Below, in pieces: positions 54,999 to 63,361 of a stretch of 64,000 nucleotides of DNA. This DNA comes from Nonomuraea jiangxiensis (lineage in GTDB: Bacteria; Actinomycetota; Actinomycetes; Streptosporangiales; Streptosporangiaceae): contig NZ_FNDJ01000022.1 of the NCBI RefSeq assembly GCF_900099965.1, forward strand, positions 62,001 to 126,000, written 5' to 3'. The notes below the pieces were generated by a model. It searched no databases. It was not told where the DNA came from and worked only from the letters and a program-made list of their open reading frames with translations. Position 1 is the first letter of the stretch, and each line of letters begins with the position of its first letter. Made by a program: the position numbers and the translations under genes.

Positions 54999-55673
54999 TC
55001 ACTTGGCGACCTGGGCCAGGTTCTGGTCGGCCAGGCGGGCCAGCTCGTACAGGCCCTGCGGCTGCACCTGCTTGCCGACCACGAGCATGCTCATGATCAT
55101 GGTGCCCCGCCTGATCATGACCGAGCCGATCTCCGCGTTCTGGTCGCCGCCCTTGGCGCTGGTGAGGTAGGCCCGCGACTGGTCGCCCTTGGGCGGCATG
55201 GCCAGCACCCGCGTCCTGTAGGCGACCTTGGTGCCCGCGACGTCGGCGGTGTAGTCGGCGCACTCCCGCGGCAGCGGATCGGGGAAGACGGCCGACGGCA
55301 TCGACACCACCGCCTGGGTGATCGAGCCGCGGTCCGCGGCGAACGCGATCACCGCGGCGGGCGCCTTGGCGACGTCCGGCCGGTCGGCGTCGAGCTGGGC
55401 CGAGCCCGCGCACTCGGGCCGCTGCAGCTTCGCCTGGCGCACCGCCGCCAGGCCCTGCTGGGTGGACTTGAGCGAGCCGAACGCCCCCAGCTCCGGCCCG
55501 TACGCGACGCGCATGCCCTTGGGCACCGGCAGCAGCGCGGAGCGGAGCCTGGCCGTCTCGGCCGCCGACGGAGAGGGCGGGGTAGAGTGCGCCGGCGCCG
55601 AGGCGGGCTGTTCCGCCGAGCATCCGGCCATGGCCATCATGCCCAGACATATGCCAGAAATCGTCTTACGCAT
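54999..55673 (-). CDS. Lipoprotein of unknown function
   Basis: 224 aa. The signal sequence MRKTISGICLGMMAMAGCS contains a lipobox ending at Cys18, so it is likely lipid-anchored on the outer membrane face. A Ser/Pro/Ala linker follows. The mature domain (about 45-224) has two further cysteines (PECAGSAQL, RECADYTADV) that could form a disulfide, and alternating short strands (AVIAFAADRGSITQAVVSMP). It is loosely like PknH-type or other actinobacterial sensor ectodomains, but I do not assign a family. Confidence 0.75.
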   Translation of the reverse strand: MRKTISGICLGMMAMAGCSAEQPASAPAHSTPPSPSAAETARLRSALLPVPKGMRVAYGPELGAFGSLKSTQQGLAAVRQAKLQRPECAGSAQLDADRPDVAKAPAAVIAFAADRGSITQAVVSMPSAVFPDPLPRECADYTADVAGTKVAYRTRVLAMPPKGDQSRAYLTSAKGGDQNAEIGSVMIRRGTMIMSMLVVGKQVQPQGLYELARLADQNLAQVAK

Positions 55674-56104
55674 GGATTCTCCAATTCCACTGGCGGCATT
55701 CTTGAAAACGCTAGAGGAAGGGGCGAGCAGGGGGCCGAGTAACGTCGCTATTCGCGGGATTCAGCGGTTTTACGAGTAATTTCGCTTTCGCCGCCATTGG
55801 TGCCGTCGCCCGAGACGTGGCGGTGACCGTCACCGTCGGGCAACGCTCCGCCCAGGCCCAGGCCGGCGCCGCCGGAGGTGAGCGCCTTGGCCGGCGGCTC
55901 CGCCACGTCGGTCGAGCATGAGGTCCTCGACGGTGAGGGCGCCGATCGCAAAGCGCGAGTACCGGTGGACAGTTCGTGATCGCGGTCCGGATATTCCGGG
56001 CGCTAACTCCAAACGGGCATTCGCGGTAATAGGCCGCGCAAAAAGTTCCTCGAAGCGCTGCGCGCCCCGGCGCGACCACGGCGGCGGTTGCCGAAGATCG
56101 CGCC
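55674..56104. other. 431-bp stretch without a secure gene; possible gene remnant on minus strand
   Basis: On the minus strand two short overlapping frames (56012-55830 and 55951-55748) carry RYSRFAIGALTVEDLMLDR and then, in another frame, GLGLGGALPDGDGHRHVSGD to a natural stop. They could be one small gene broken by a single frameshift. No clear start site. The left part of the interval is AT-rich and holds the lipoprotein promoter. Confidence 0.3.
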
Positions 56105-56962
56105 ATGAGGCTGTGGGCGCGGATCTTCCTGACCGGGTTCGTGCTGTGGCTGGCCACCGTGATCGTCACGGCCACGACCAGGAACTCCAACTTGGTGCCG
56201 ACCCTGGTGCTGCTCGGCAGCTTCCTGGTGCCCGTGACGTTCGTCGTGTGGGCGTACGGGCGGGGGCGCACGCCACGGGTCACGGTCGAGTTGCTGTTCA
56301 AGGGGTTCGTGGTGGGCGGCGTGCTGGGCGTACTGGGCGCCTCGCTGCTGGAGAGCTGGCTGATCCGGCCCTCGATCACGATGTTCCTGCTGATCGGCCT
56401 GATCGAGGAGGGCGTCAAGCTGGCCGCGCTCATGTTCGTCAGCCGGCGCATGACCTACCGCACGACGCGGGACGGCGTGGTGCTCGGCGGGACCGTCGGC
56501 TTCGGCTTCTCCAGCTTCGAGAGCGCCGGGTACGCCTTCAACTCCCTGTTCACCTCGGCGGGCCTGTCGTTGCCCGGCCTCGTCGAGACCGAGGTGCTAC
56601 GCGGCATCCTGGCGCCCGTCGGGCACGGCCTGTGGACGGCGATCCTCGGCGGCGTGCTGTTCGCCAGGGGCGGGCGGATCACCACCCCCGTGGTGCTGAG
56701 CTATCTCGGCGTCTCGCTGCTGCACGCCCTGTGGGACTCGATGACCGCCATCGCCATCGCGGTGACCCTGGTGCTGTTCGGCCAGCCGTGGCAGTTCGAC
56801 CTCCTGCGGATCGGCCGGGTCCCGGGCGTCACCGACTGGCAGATGCACGTGTACACGCTGTTGCACTGGGCTGGACTCATCGTGATCTCGCTGGTAGGGC
56901 TGCTGTGGCTCACGGCGCTGCTCGGCTCGGACCGCCGGGACCGGAGGATCAGGCATCAATAA
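56105..56962 (+). CDS. prsW: PrsW family intramembrane metalloprotease
   Basis: 285 aa with about eight hydrophobic segments. The active-site motifs of PrsW/CAAX-like glutamic proteases are in order: LIEEGVKLAAL (EE-x2-K), GFGFSSFESAGYAF (F-E), APVGHGLWTAILG and SLLHALWDSM (the two histidines). In Bacillus subtilis PrsW makes the first cut in the anti-sigma factor RsiW. A possible local substrate type is a membrane-tethered sigma factor such as that at 24682, but this is conjecture. No obvious ribosome-binding site is seen before the ATG. Confidence 0.88.
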   Translation: MRLWARIFLTGFVLWLATVIVTATTRNSNLVPTLVLLGSFLVPVTFVVWAYGRGRTPRVTVELLFKGFVVGGVLGVLGASLLESWLIRPSITMFLLIGLIEEGVKLAALMFVSRRMTYRTTRDGVVLGGTVGFGFSSFESAGYAFNSLFTSAGLSLPGLVETEVLRGILAPVGHGLWTAILGGVLFARGGRITTPVVLSYLGVSLLHALWDSMTAIAIAVTLVLFGQPWQFDLLRIGRVPGVTDWQMHVYTLLHWAGLIVISLVGLLWLTALLGSDRRDRRIRHQ

Positions 56963-57059
56963 TCACGGTAATGAACGTGTTCCTCCCACTGCGCCGGAGC
57001 CATAAACGGTGCTAGTCTCCTATGCGATCTTCCGGAGGTTATTTACACAAGGTGTGGAA

Positions 57060-59255
57060 ATGCCCCCGACTCGAGGTTGGGACATGCGCTCGCGAAACCG
57101 GTCAATTCGGTTCAAGATCTTCTTATTGCTGCTGCTACCCCTTCTGTCTCTTAGCGCGCTCTGGGGTTTCGTCCTCAACCTGACCATGGGCGACGCGCAG
57201 TCACTGCTCCGCGCGAACACGCTGTACCAGACTCTCGGCGTCACCTCCATCGACCTGGGACTTCAGTTGCAGGCCGAACGAGCGCGCTCCTCGGAGGTGC
57301 TCACAACGCGTGAGCTGACCGCGGTGCTCGACGGCCAGCGCGCCCGCACTGACAAGTCGGTCGACGACTTCCGGCAGGCCGTCATCGCGGCCGGGAACGC
57401 CATCAGCGACGAAGCGCGCCTCCCGCTCGGCAACCTGAACGCCGAGCTCGACCGGCTCGGCCCGATCAGGGCCGACATCGACGGCGGCCTCGGCTCCCGC
57501 CTGGACGGGCTCAACGAGTACAACCGCATCCTCGACTCGACCTTCCTGCTCTACGACCACCTGGTCGCCGTCTCCGACCTGGACATCTACCAGCAGGCGT
57601 CCTCGTTGCAGGCCGTGGGCATGGCCAGGGAGTACATCGCCAGGGAGCACTCCCTGATCCTCGGCGCGCTCACCGACAAGCGGCTCACCGAACCGGAGGT
57701 GGCGGCCTTCACCGAGTACGCGACCTCCAGGAGGTTCCTGCACGCACGCGGGCTCGCCGGGCTCGACGTGGAGCTGCGCCGGCCGTACGTGCAGGTCTTC
57801 TCCACCGAGCCGTTCCTGACCTTCGCCACCATGGAGGCGCGGATCGTCAAGACCGGGGCGCCGCCCCCGGACGCCGCCGGCTGGCACGAGACGATCGACC
57901 GGCTCACCAGCCGGCTCGACGAGCTCAACGTCGCCTCCTCCGACGCCCTGGCCGCCCGCGCCTCCCGAGCGGCCACGCGGACCATCGTGGAGATCTCCGT
58001 CGCGGGCGGCCTCGGTTTGATCGCGGTGCTCGCGTCGATCATCATCTCTGTACGCTTCGGTCGTCGCCTGGCCGCGGAGCTGGCAGGGCTGCGCACCACC
58101 GCGGTCGAGCTGTCGCGACGGCGGCTGCCCGACATCGTGGAGCGGCTGCGCAAGGGCGAGGACGTGGAAGTGGACATGCGGAAGGAGGTCGGGGCGATCA
58201 ACATGAGCGGTTCAGCCGAGATCATCGACGTGGCCCGGGCCTTCGCCTCCGTGCAACGCACCGCCGTGACGGCCGCCGTCGGGCAGGCCGCGCTGCGGCG
58301 GGGGGTCGGCCAGGTCTTCCTCAACCTCGCCCGGCGCAAGCAGGGCCTGCTGCACCGCCAGCTGGCGCTGCTGGACGGCATGCAGCGCCGTACGCACGAT
58401 CCGGACCGGCTGGAGGAGCTCTTCCGCCTGGACCACCTGACCACCCGCATGCGGCGGCACGCCGAGAGCCTGATGATCCTCTCCGGCTACGCGCCCGGCC
58501 GGGCCTGGCGCAGGCCGGTGCCGGTGATCGACATCGTCCGGGCCGCGGTGGCCGAGGTCGAGGACTACACCAGGGTCACCGTCGAGAACATGCCGGACGG
58601 CGCGGCCGACGGGACCGCCGCGGCCGACCTCACCCACCTCGTGGCCGAGCTGGTCGAGAACGCCACCATCTACTCGCCGCCGGCCACCCTGGTCCAGGTA
58701 CGCGGCGACCTGGTGAGCAACGGCTACGCCATCGAGGTGGAGGACCGGGGGCTCGGGCTGTCGGAGGCTGAATACGCGACGTTCAACGCGCTGCTGGCCG
58801 CCCCGCCCGCGTTCGACCTGGCCGACAGCGACCGGCTGGGCCTGTTCGTGGTGGCCCGGCTGGCCGAGCGGTACGGGGTCAAGGTCATGCTGCGGCGCTC
58901 GCCCTTCGGCGGCACGACGGCCATCGTGCTCGTGCCGCGTACGGTGCTGGCCGACCCGGCGGAGCCGGCCGCGGGCGACGGCGGCGACCGGGCCGCGCTG
59001 CCCAGCCGTACGAGGAAGAAGGCGCTCGCGGTGGTCACCTCGGGCACCCACGCCGGGCTGCCCAGGCGAGTGCGCCAGGCCAATCTGGCGCCGCAGCTCC
59101 AGGACGCGCCGTCCGAGCCGGAACGGCCGGAGATCACGGCGCCCGAGCAGGCGGAGCCGGCCGAACGCTCTCCCGAAGAGGTACGCGACTTGTTCTCCGC
59201 CTTCCAGCGGGGCGCCCAACGCGCCAGAGAAGAAGCCTCTGAGGAGGGGCCATGA
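57060..59255 (+). CDS. cvnA: Conservon sensor kinase (NIT domain), CvnA
   Basis: 731 aa from ATG 57060 (ATG 57084 behind GAGG is an alternative). TM1 is at about 18-38 and the NIT-like extracytoplasmic region at about 45-300. TM2 (VAGGLGLIAVLASIIISV) is near 318-338, then a HAMP-like helix. The DHp-type helix LLHRQLALLDGMQRRTHD ... LDHLTTRMRRHAESL precedes a HATPase with ELVENATIYSPP, EDRGLGL and GLFVVARLAERYG. The tail (about 640-731) is disordered and charged. It heads a four-gene conservon; in Streptomyces such kinases form a membrane complex with CvnB-D, resembling a G-protein-coupled system. Confidence 0.92.
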   Translation: MPPTRGWDMRSRNRSIRFKIFLLLLLPLLSLSALWGFVLNLTMGDAQSLLRANTLYQTLGVTSIDLGLQLQAERARSSEVLTTRELTAVLDGQRARTDKSVDDFRQAVIAAGNAISDEARLPLGNLNAELDRLGPIRADIDGGLGSRLDGLNEYNRILDSTFLLYDHLVAVSDLDIYQQASSLQAVGMAREYIAREHSLILGALTDKRLTEPEVAAFTEYATSRRFLHARGLAGLDVELRRPYVQVFSTEPFLTFATMEARIVKTGAPPPDAAGWHETIDRLTSRLDELNVASSDALAARASRAATRTIVEISVAGGLGLIAVLASIIISVRFGRRLAAELAGLRTTAVELSRRRLPDIVERLRKGEDVEVDMRKEVGAINMSGSAEIIDVARAFASVQRTAVTAAVGQAALRRGVGQVFLNLARRKQGLLHRQLALLDGMQRRTHDPDRLEELFRLDHLTTRMRRHAESLMILSGYAPGRAWRRPVPVIDIVRAAVAEVEDYTRVTVENMPDGAADGTAAADLTHLVAELVENATIYSPPATLVQVRGDLVSNGYAIEVEDRGLGLSEAEYATFNALLAAPPAFDLADSDRLGLFVVARLAERYGVKVMLRRSPFGGTTAIVLVPRTVLADPAEPAAGDGGDRAALPSRTRKKALAVVTSGTHAGLPRRVRQANLAPQLQDAPSEPERPEITAPEQAEPAERSPEEVRDLFSAFQRGAQRAREEASEEGP

Positions 59256-59268
59256 TTAAGGGGGATGC

Positions 59269-59676
59269 ATGAGTGTGCCGACCACCAACACCGGTGAGCT
59301 CAACTGGTTGCTGGACGACCTTGCCACCAGGGTCGCCGCGGTGCGTCAGGCGGCCATCTTGTCGACCGACGGCTTGGCGATCGGTTATTCCAAGGGCCTG
59401 TCCCGGGATGACGCCGAGCATCTGTCGGCAGTGGCGGCCGGTTTCCAGAGCCTGGCCCGGGGCACCGGACGCCATTTCGGCGGTGGGGACGTGCGCCAGA
59501 CGATCGTGGAGATGGAGTCGGCGTTCCTGTTCGTCACCGCGGCGGGACAGGGCACCTGTCTCGCCGTGATCGCCGATGCGAACGTGGACGTCGGCCACAT
59601 CGCCTACGAGATGGCGATGCTGGTCAAGCGGGTGGGCCAGCACATCACCACCAACCCGCGTGCCGGAAAGTCATGA
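59269..59676 (+). CDS. cvnB: Roadblock/LC7 domain protein, CvnB
   Basis: 135 aa. A single roadblock/LC7 fold: LNWLLDDLATRVAAVRQAAI at the N-terminus, STDGLAIGYSKGL, and FLFVTAAGQGTCLAVIADAN. Roadblock proteins bind small GTPases of the MglA/Ras type and often act as GAPs or scaffolds. It starts 13 bp after the kinase with AAGGGGG upstream, and its last codons overlap the next start (ATGA), so translation is coupled. Confidence 0.93.
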   Translation: MSVPTTNTGELNWLLDDLATRVAAVRQAAILSTDGLAIGYSKGLSRDDAEHLSAVAAGFQSLARGTGRHFGGGDVRQTIVEMESAFLFVTAAGQGTCLAVIADANVDVGHIAYEMAMLVKRVGQHITTNPRAGKS

Positions 59677-60038
59677 GCGACAGCCCGCAGTGGTTGGATG
59701 AGGAGGCGGGACCCGTCGTCCGGCCTTATGCTCTCATTCGCGGCCGCACGCACCCCTCCGGGGACGCGTTCGACCTCGTGGCGACCGTGCGTGCCATCGG
59801 CGACCCGCCGTCTGGCGAGCTCGGCCCAGAAGAGCGACACATCCTGCGGGCGGCTCGTGGTCCGATCTCGGTGGCCGACCTGGCCGTCGAGCTCGATCTG
59901 CCCGTCGGTGTCGTCCGGGTGCTGCTCGGCGACCTGCGTGACCAAGCCCTCATCTCGGTGACGTCGCCTCCGGCAGTAGGGGCGCGGTCGAATGAGCGCA
60001 TTCTCAAGGAAGTGATCAATGGACTCCGTGCTCTCTGA
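59673..60038 (+). CDS. cvnC: DUF742 protein, CvnC
   Basis: 121 aa. The signature WLDEEAGPVVRPYALIRGRT begins the protein, and ISVADLAVELDLPVGVVRVL with LLGDLRDQALISV forms a predicted winged helix. DUF742 proteins are the third conservon component, of unknown biochemical role. The ATG overlaps cvnB, and the end overlaps cvnD by 20 bp. A second DUF742 gene lies at 60658 on the other strand. Confidence 0.93.
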   Translation: MSDSPQWLDEEAGPVVRPYALIRGRTHPSGDAFDLVATVRAIGDPPSGELGPEERHILRAARGPISVADLAVELDLPVGVVRVLLGDLRDQALISVTSPPAVGARSNERILKEVINGLRAL

Positions 60039-60591
60039 GGACCCCGTCGCGCTGAAGATTCTCATCGCCGGGGGGTTCGGTGTCGGCAAGACCACACTGG
60101 TCGGGGCGGTCAGCGAGATCAAGCCGCTGCGCACGGAGGAGGTGCTCTCCGACCGCGGGATCGGCATCGACGACCTGGACGGGGTGGAGGGCAAGAACAC
60201 CACGACCGTGGCGATGGACTTCGGGCGCATCACCATCCGCGAGGGGCTGGTCGTCTACCTGTTCGGCACCCCGGGGCAGGAACGCTTCTGGTTCATGTGG
60301 GACGAGCTGTCCTACGGCGCGCTGGGCGCGGTGGTGATCGCCGACACCCGGCGGCTGACCGACTGCTTCCCGTCCGTGGACTACTTCGAGCAGCGCGGAA
60401 CGCCGTTCGTGGTGGCGGTCAACTGCTTCGACGGTGCCGCCCGGCACAGCATCGACGACGTGCGCATCGCGCTGGACCTCGACGACGACGTGCCGGTGCT
60501 GCTGTGCGACGTGCGCCGGCGCGCCTCGGCCAAGGAGGTCATGATCGCGCTGGTCGAGCACTCCTTGAGGACGCTCGCCTCGGCCAACTAG
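60019..60591 (+). CDS. cvnD: Conservon small GTPase, CvnD
   Basis: 190 aa Ras-like G domain. The P-loop is GGFGVGKTT; FGTPGQERFWFMWDEL is switch II with D-x-x-G replaced by GTPG, and AVNCFDGAAR stands at the NKxD position. The N-terminus overlaps DUF742 by 20 bp. It is the last gene of the conservon; a strong hairpin follows the stop. In conservons the GTPase binds the kinase-roadblock complex and cycles with its activity. Confidence 0.93.
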   Translation: MDSVLSEDPVALKILIAGGFGVGKTTLVGAVSEIKPLRTEEVLSDRGIGIDDLDGVEGKNTTTVAMDFGRITIREGLVVYLFGTPGQERFWFMWDELSYGALGAVVIADTRRLTDCFPSVDYFEQRGTPFVVAVNCFDGAARHSIDDVRIALDLDDDVPVLLCDVRRRASAKEVMIALVEHSLRTLASAN

Positions 60592-60632
60592 CGCCGGGGG
60601 GCCGCTCGGCTCGGAGAAGGACGCGCGGACCC

Positions 60633-60656
60633 CGGCCCCGGTCGAACCCGGGGCCG
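60633..60656. terminator. Bidirectional terminator between two conservons
   Basis: CGGCCCCGG (60633-60641), loop TCGAAC, CCGGGGCCG (60648-60656): a perfect 9-bp GC stem placed between the convergent ends of cvnD and the DUF742 gene. Confidence 0.7.
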
Positions 60657-60657
60657 C

Positions 60658-61035
60658 TCAGAGGGCCCTGAGGCCGTTGATCACTTCTTCGAGCAGGCTC
60701 TCCGTCGCCGCGGTGGCCTTGTCGCGCGGCGGGCGCACCGTGATCAGCCCGTACCCGAGCAGGTCCCCCAGCAGCACCCGGACCACGCCGACCGGCAGGC
60801 CCAGCTCCGAGGCGATCTCGGCGACGGGCCTGTTCTGCCCCGCCAGGCAGGCCAGCAGCCGCCGGTGCTGCACGCCCAGATCGGCGCCGGCGGGGGCGGG
60901 CGACCGCGTCGAGGCGATGATCGCCAGCAGGTCGAGGGACGACGAGGACGCGGGTCTGGTGCGCCCGCGGGTGACCGCGTACGGTCGCACGACGGGGCCC
61001 GCCTCCTCGTCTATCCACTCGTGCTCGCTGCTCAC
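60658..61035 (-). CDS. DUF742 protein of the reduced conservon
   Basis: 125 aa from GTG 61035, overlapping the kinase stop by four bases (GTGA). WIDEEAGPVVRPYAVTRGRT and VAEIASELGLPVGVVRVLLG match the copy at 59673 closely, and both end in INGLRAL. Unlike that copy, it has no roadblock or GTPase gene before or after it. It may use the components of the facing conservon. Confidence 0.92.
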   Translation of the reverse strand: MSSEHEWIDEEAGPVVRPYAVTRGRTRPASSSSLDLLAIIASTRSPAPAGADLGVQHRRLLACLAGQNRPVAEIASELGLPVGVVRVLLGDLLGYGLITVRPPRDKATAATESLLEEVINGLRAL

Positions 61036-63305
61036 GATTCGGCTCCCCCATCCTGGTCGTTGTCCTGCCGGCCGCGCTGCCAGCCGGCCTGGAGCGAGGA
61101 GAGCAGCGTCCTGGCCTCCTCGGGCGAACGATCCCCGGCCGGCGGCGCGGCGGACGGCGCCTGCTTGAGCCGCTGCGGCAGGCCCGTCTGGCGGTCCCGC
61201 TGCTGCAGCCCCTGCCGGCGGTCGCGGTGCGGCAGGCCCGGCTGCCGGTCCCGCTCCGGCAGGTCCGCCTGCCGGTCGCGGTGGGGCAGCCCCGCCGGGT
61301 CCTGCTGCGGCAACGCGGTGGTGCCGCCACGCTTGCTGGTACGGACCCGGCGCGGCAGCTCGCCAGGCCCCGTTGGCTCCGATCTGATGACGGACACGGA
61401 GACCGACTCGAACTCCAGCGGTTGCACCGGGGCCGGCATGGGCTCGACCAGCGTGCCGGGCACGAGCACGATGGCGGTGGTGCCCCCGTACGGGGAGGGT
61501 TTGACCGTCACCTTGATGCCGTGCCGGGAGGCGAGCATGCCGACCACCGCGAACCCCAGCCGCTCGGTCTGCGCCGGATCGAAGTCCGGCGGGCTGGCCA
61601 GGCGTTCGTTGATGGCCCGGCGGGTGCCCTCGTCCATGCCGAGGCCGCGGTCCTCGATCTCGACGGCGAAGCCCCTGCCGACCATCTCGCCGCGCACGGA
61701 GACCTCGTTGCCGGGCGAGGAGAAGGAGGCCGCGTTCTCGATCAGCTCGGCGAACAGGTGCATGAGGTCGGCCACCGCGCCGCCCGAGACCCCGACCTCG
61801 GGCATCGGGTAGACGCGTACCCGGGTGTACTCCTCGACCTGCGCCGCCGCGCCGCTGAGCACGTCCTCCATCGGGATGACGCCGCGCCACCTGCGGCCCG
61901 CGGAGCCGCCGGAGAGCAGCACCAGGCCCTCCGCGTGGCGGCGCATGCGGGTGGTGAGGTGGTCGAGCTTGAACAGGCGCTCCAGGGCCTCCGGGTCCTC
62001 CGTCTGGCTCTGCATCTCGTCCAGCATCCTGAGCTGGCGCTGCAGCAGCGACTGGCTGCGCCGGGCCAGGTTGCGCAGCGCCTCGGACACGCCCTCGCGG
62101 AGCCTCGCCTGCTCGACGGCGGCGTCCACGGCCGTGCGCTGGACGCTGTCGAACGCCGCCGCGAGGTCGCTGACCTCGCTGGTGGCGTGCTCGGCGACCC
62201 GGATGGACGGCACCTCGGTCCCGATGTCCACCGGCTCGCCCTGGCGCAGCTTCGTCACGACGTCGGGCAGCCTGATCTCGGCCAGGTCCAGCGCGCTGAG
62301 GCGCAGGGCCGCCAGCTCGCGGGTGATCCGGCGGCCGACCCGGATGGAGATGAACACGGAGAAGACGACCGCGATGAGCCCGATCGCGCCCGCGACGCCG
62401 GCCTGGAGGAGCACGGCCATGCCGGCGGGCTCCATCCGGGCCCGCAGTCCCTCGCCGGTGCCCCTGACGGCCTGGGTGAACTCCCGCTCGACCTGGTCGG
62501 CGATGCCCCGCCAGAGCTCGACGTCCACCGGCTGGCCCGCGACGTAGCCCTCCAGCAGGTTCTCCATGGTGATGTACCGGCTGGAGTAGTACAGCTTCTC
62601 GAACGGGGCCCGCAGCTCGGTGTCGAGGTTGGCCAGCGCCTTGGGGAACAGGTACGTCCTGGTGCCGTCGATGCCCGCCAGCAGGTGCACGTCCTGCATG
62701 CTCGCCTTGCCGTTCGAGGCCACGAGCAGGGCGTGCTCGCGGTTGAGCAGCTCGCGCACCTCGTCGGCGGAGATCAGGCCCTGCGCCTGGAGCGCCAGCT
62801 CCAGGTCGGTGCTGACCGTCAGCCGGGAGTAGAGCAGGTGGACCTCGTCGGAGATCTTCGCGTACTCGGTGACGAGGCCGTTGGCCCTGATCAGGCGACC
62901 GTCCACCTTGCGCCGGACGTCCGGCAGCCGGTCGATCACCCCGAACAGGGTCTGGAGCTGGTTCCGCATGTCCTGCGTGAGGGCCGACTGGGTGTCCTCG
63001 GACATCGCCTGCCGGCGCAGCCGCGTGATGCCGGCGTCCACCCCGGCCCGCGCCCGCGAGAGCGCGTCAGCCCTGCGCCCGGTGCCCGCGAGCCGCTCGG
63101 CGGAGGCCAGGCGCTCGGCCTGGAGGTTGGAGACCAGGTTGTCCGCGGGAGCGATGACGTTCTCCCAGATGGTCTCTACCTTGAGCAGGTTGAGGGCCTC
63201 TCCCGACGTGGTGCTCGCGGCGAAACCCCAGAGCGCGACCAGGGAGACCAACGGGATGATGAGCAGCGTCGAGATCTTGAATCTGATGGATCTGCCCGAT
63301 GCCAT
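61032..63305 (-). CDS. NIT-domain sensor kinase of the reduced conservon (CvnA-like)
   Basis: 757 aa from ATG 63305 (ATG 63347 is unlikely; GGGAGCAGG lies just upstream of 63305). TM1 is at about 10-30, the NIT-like region at about 40-300, and TM2 (VLLQAGVAGAIGLIAVVFSV) at about 310-330. The DHp segment LLQRQLRMLDEMQSQTED ... LDHLTTRMRRHAEGL precedes a HATPase (ELIENAASFSSP, EDRGLGM, GFAVVGMLASRHG). The last 130 residues are Arg/Gln/Asp-rich with imperfect repeats of the form (Q)GLPHRDRQ and are likely disordered. Divergence from the copies at 8157 and 57060 is greatest in the sensor domain. Confidence 0.9.
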   Translation of the reverse strand: MASGRSIRFKISTLLIIPLVSLVALWGFAASTTSGEALNLLKVETIWENVIAPADNLVSNLQAERLASAERLAGTGRRADALSRARAGVDAGITRLRRQAMSEDTQSALTQDMRNQLQTLFGVIDRLPDVRRKVDGRLIRANGLVTEYAKISDEVHLLYSRLTVSTDLELALQAQGLISADEVRELLNREHALLVASNGKASMQDVHLLAGIDGTRTYLFPKALANLDTELRAPFEKLYYSSRYITMENLLEGYVAGQPVDVELWRGIADQVEREFTQAVRGTGEGLRARMEPAGMAVLLQAGVAGAIGLIAVVFSVFISIRVGRRITRELAALRLSALDLAEIRLPDVVTKLRQGEPVDIGTEVPSIRVAEHATSEVSDLAAAFDSVQRTAVDAAVEQARLREGVSEALRNLARRSQSLLQRQLRMLDEMQSQTEDPEALERLFKLDHLTTRMRRHAEGLVLLSGGSAGRRWRGVIPMEDVLSGAAAQVEEYTRVRVYPMPEVGVSGGAVADLMHLFAELIENAASFSSPGNEVSVRGEMVGRGFAVEIEDRGLGMDEGTRRAINERLASPPDFDPAQTERLGFAVVGMLASRHGIKVTVKPSPYGGTTAIVLVPGTLVEPMPAPVQPLEFESVSVSVIRSEPTGPGELPRRVRTSKRGGTTALPQQDPAGLPHRDRQADLPERDRQPGLPHRDRRQGLQQRDRQTGLPQRLKQAPSAAPPAGDRSPEEARTLLSSLQAGWQRGRQDNDQDGGAES

Positions 63306-63361
63306 GACACCTGCTCCCGGATAGAAGATCGCGGGAGAGAATAGCACCGAAACGGGTGCGT

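Noticed and set aside
57060..60591. Nitrate sensing as the role of the NIT kinases
   Set aside because: The NIT-type helical sensor domain alone does not prove the ligand, and no nitrate or nitrite genes are in the window. The signal is left open.
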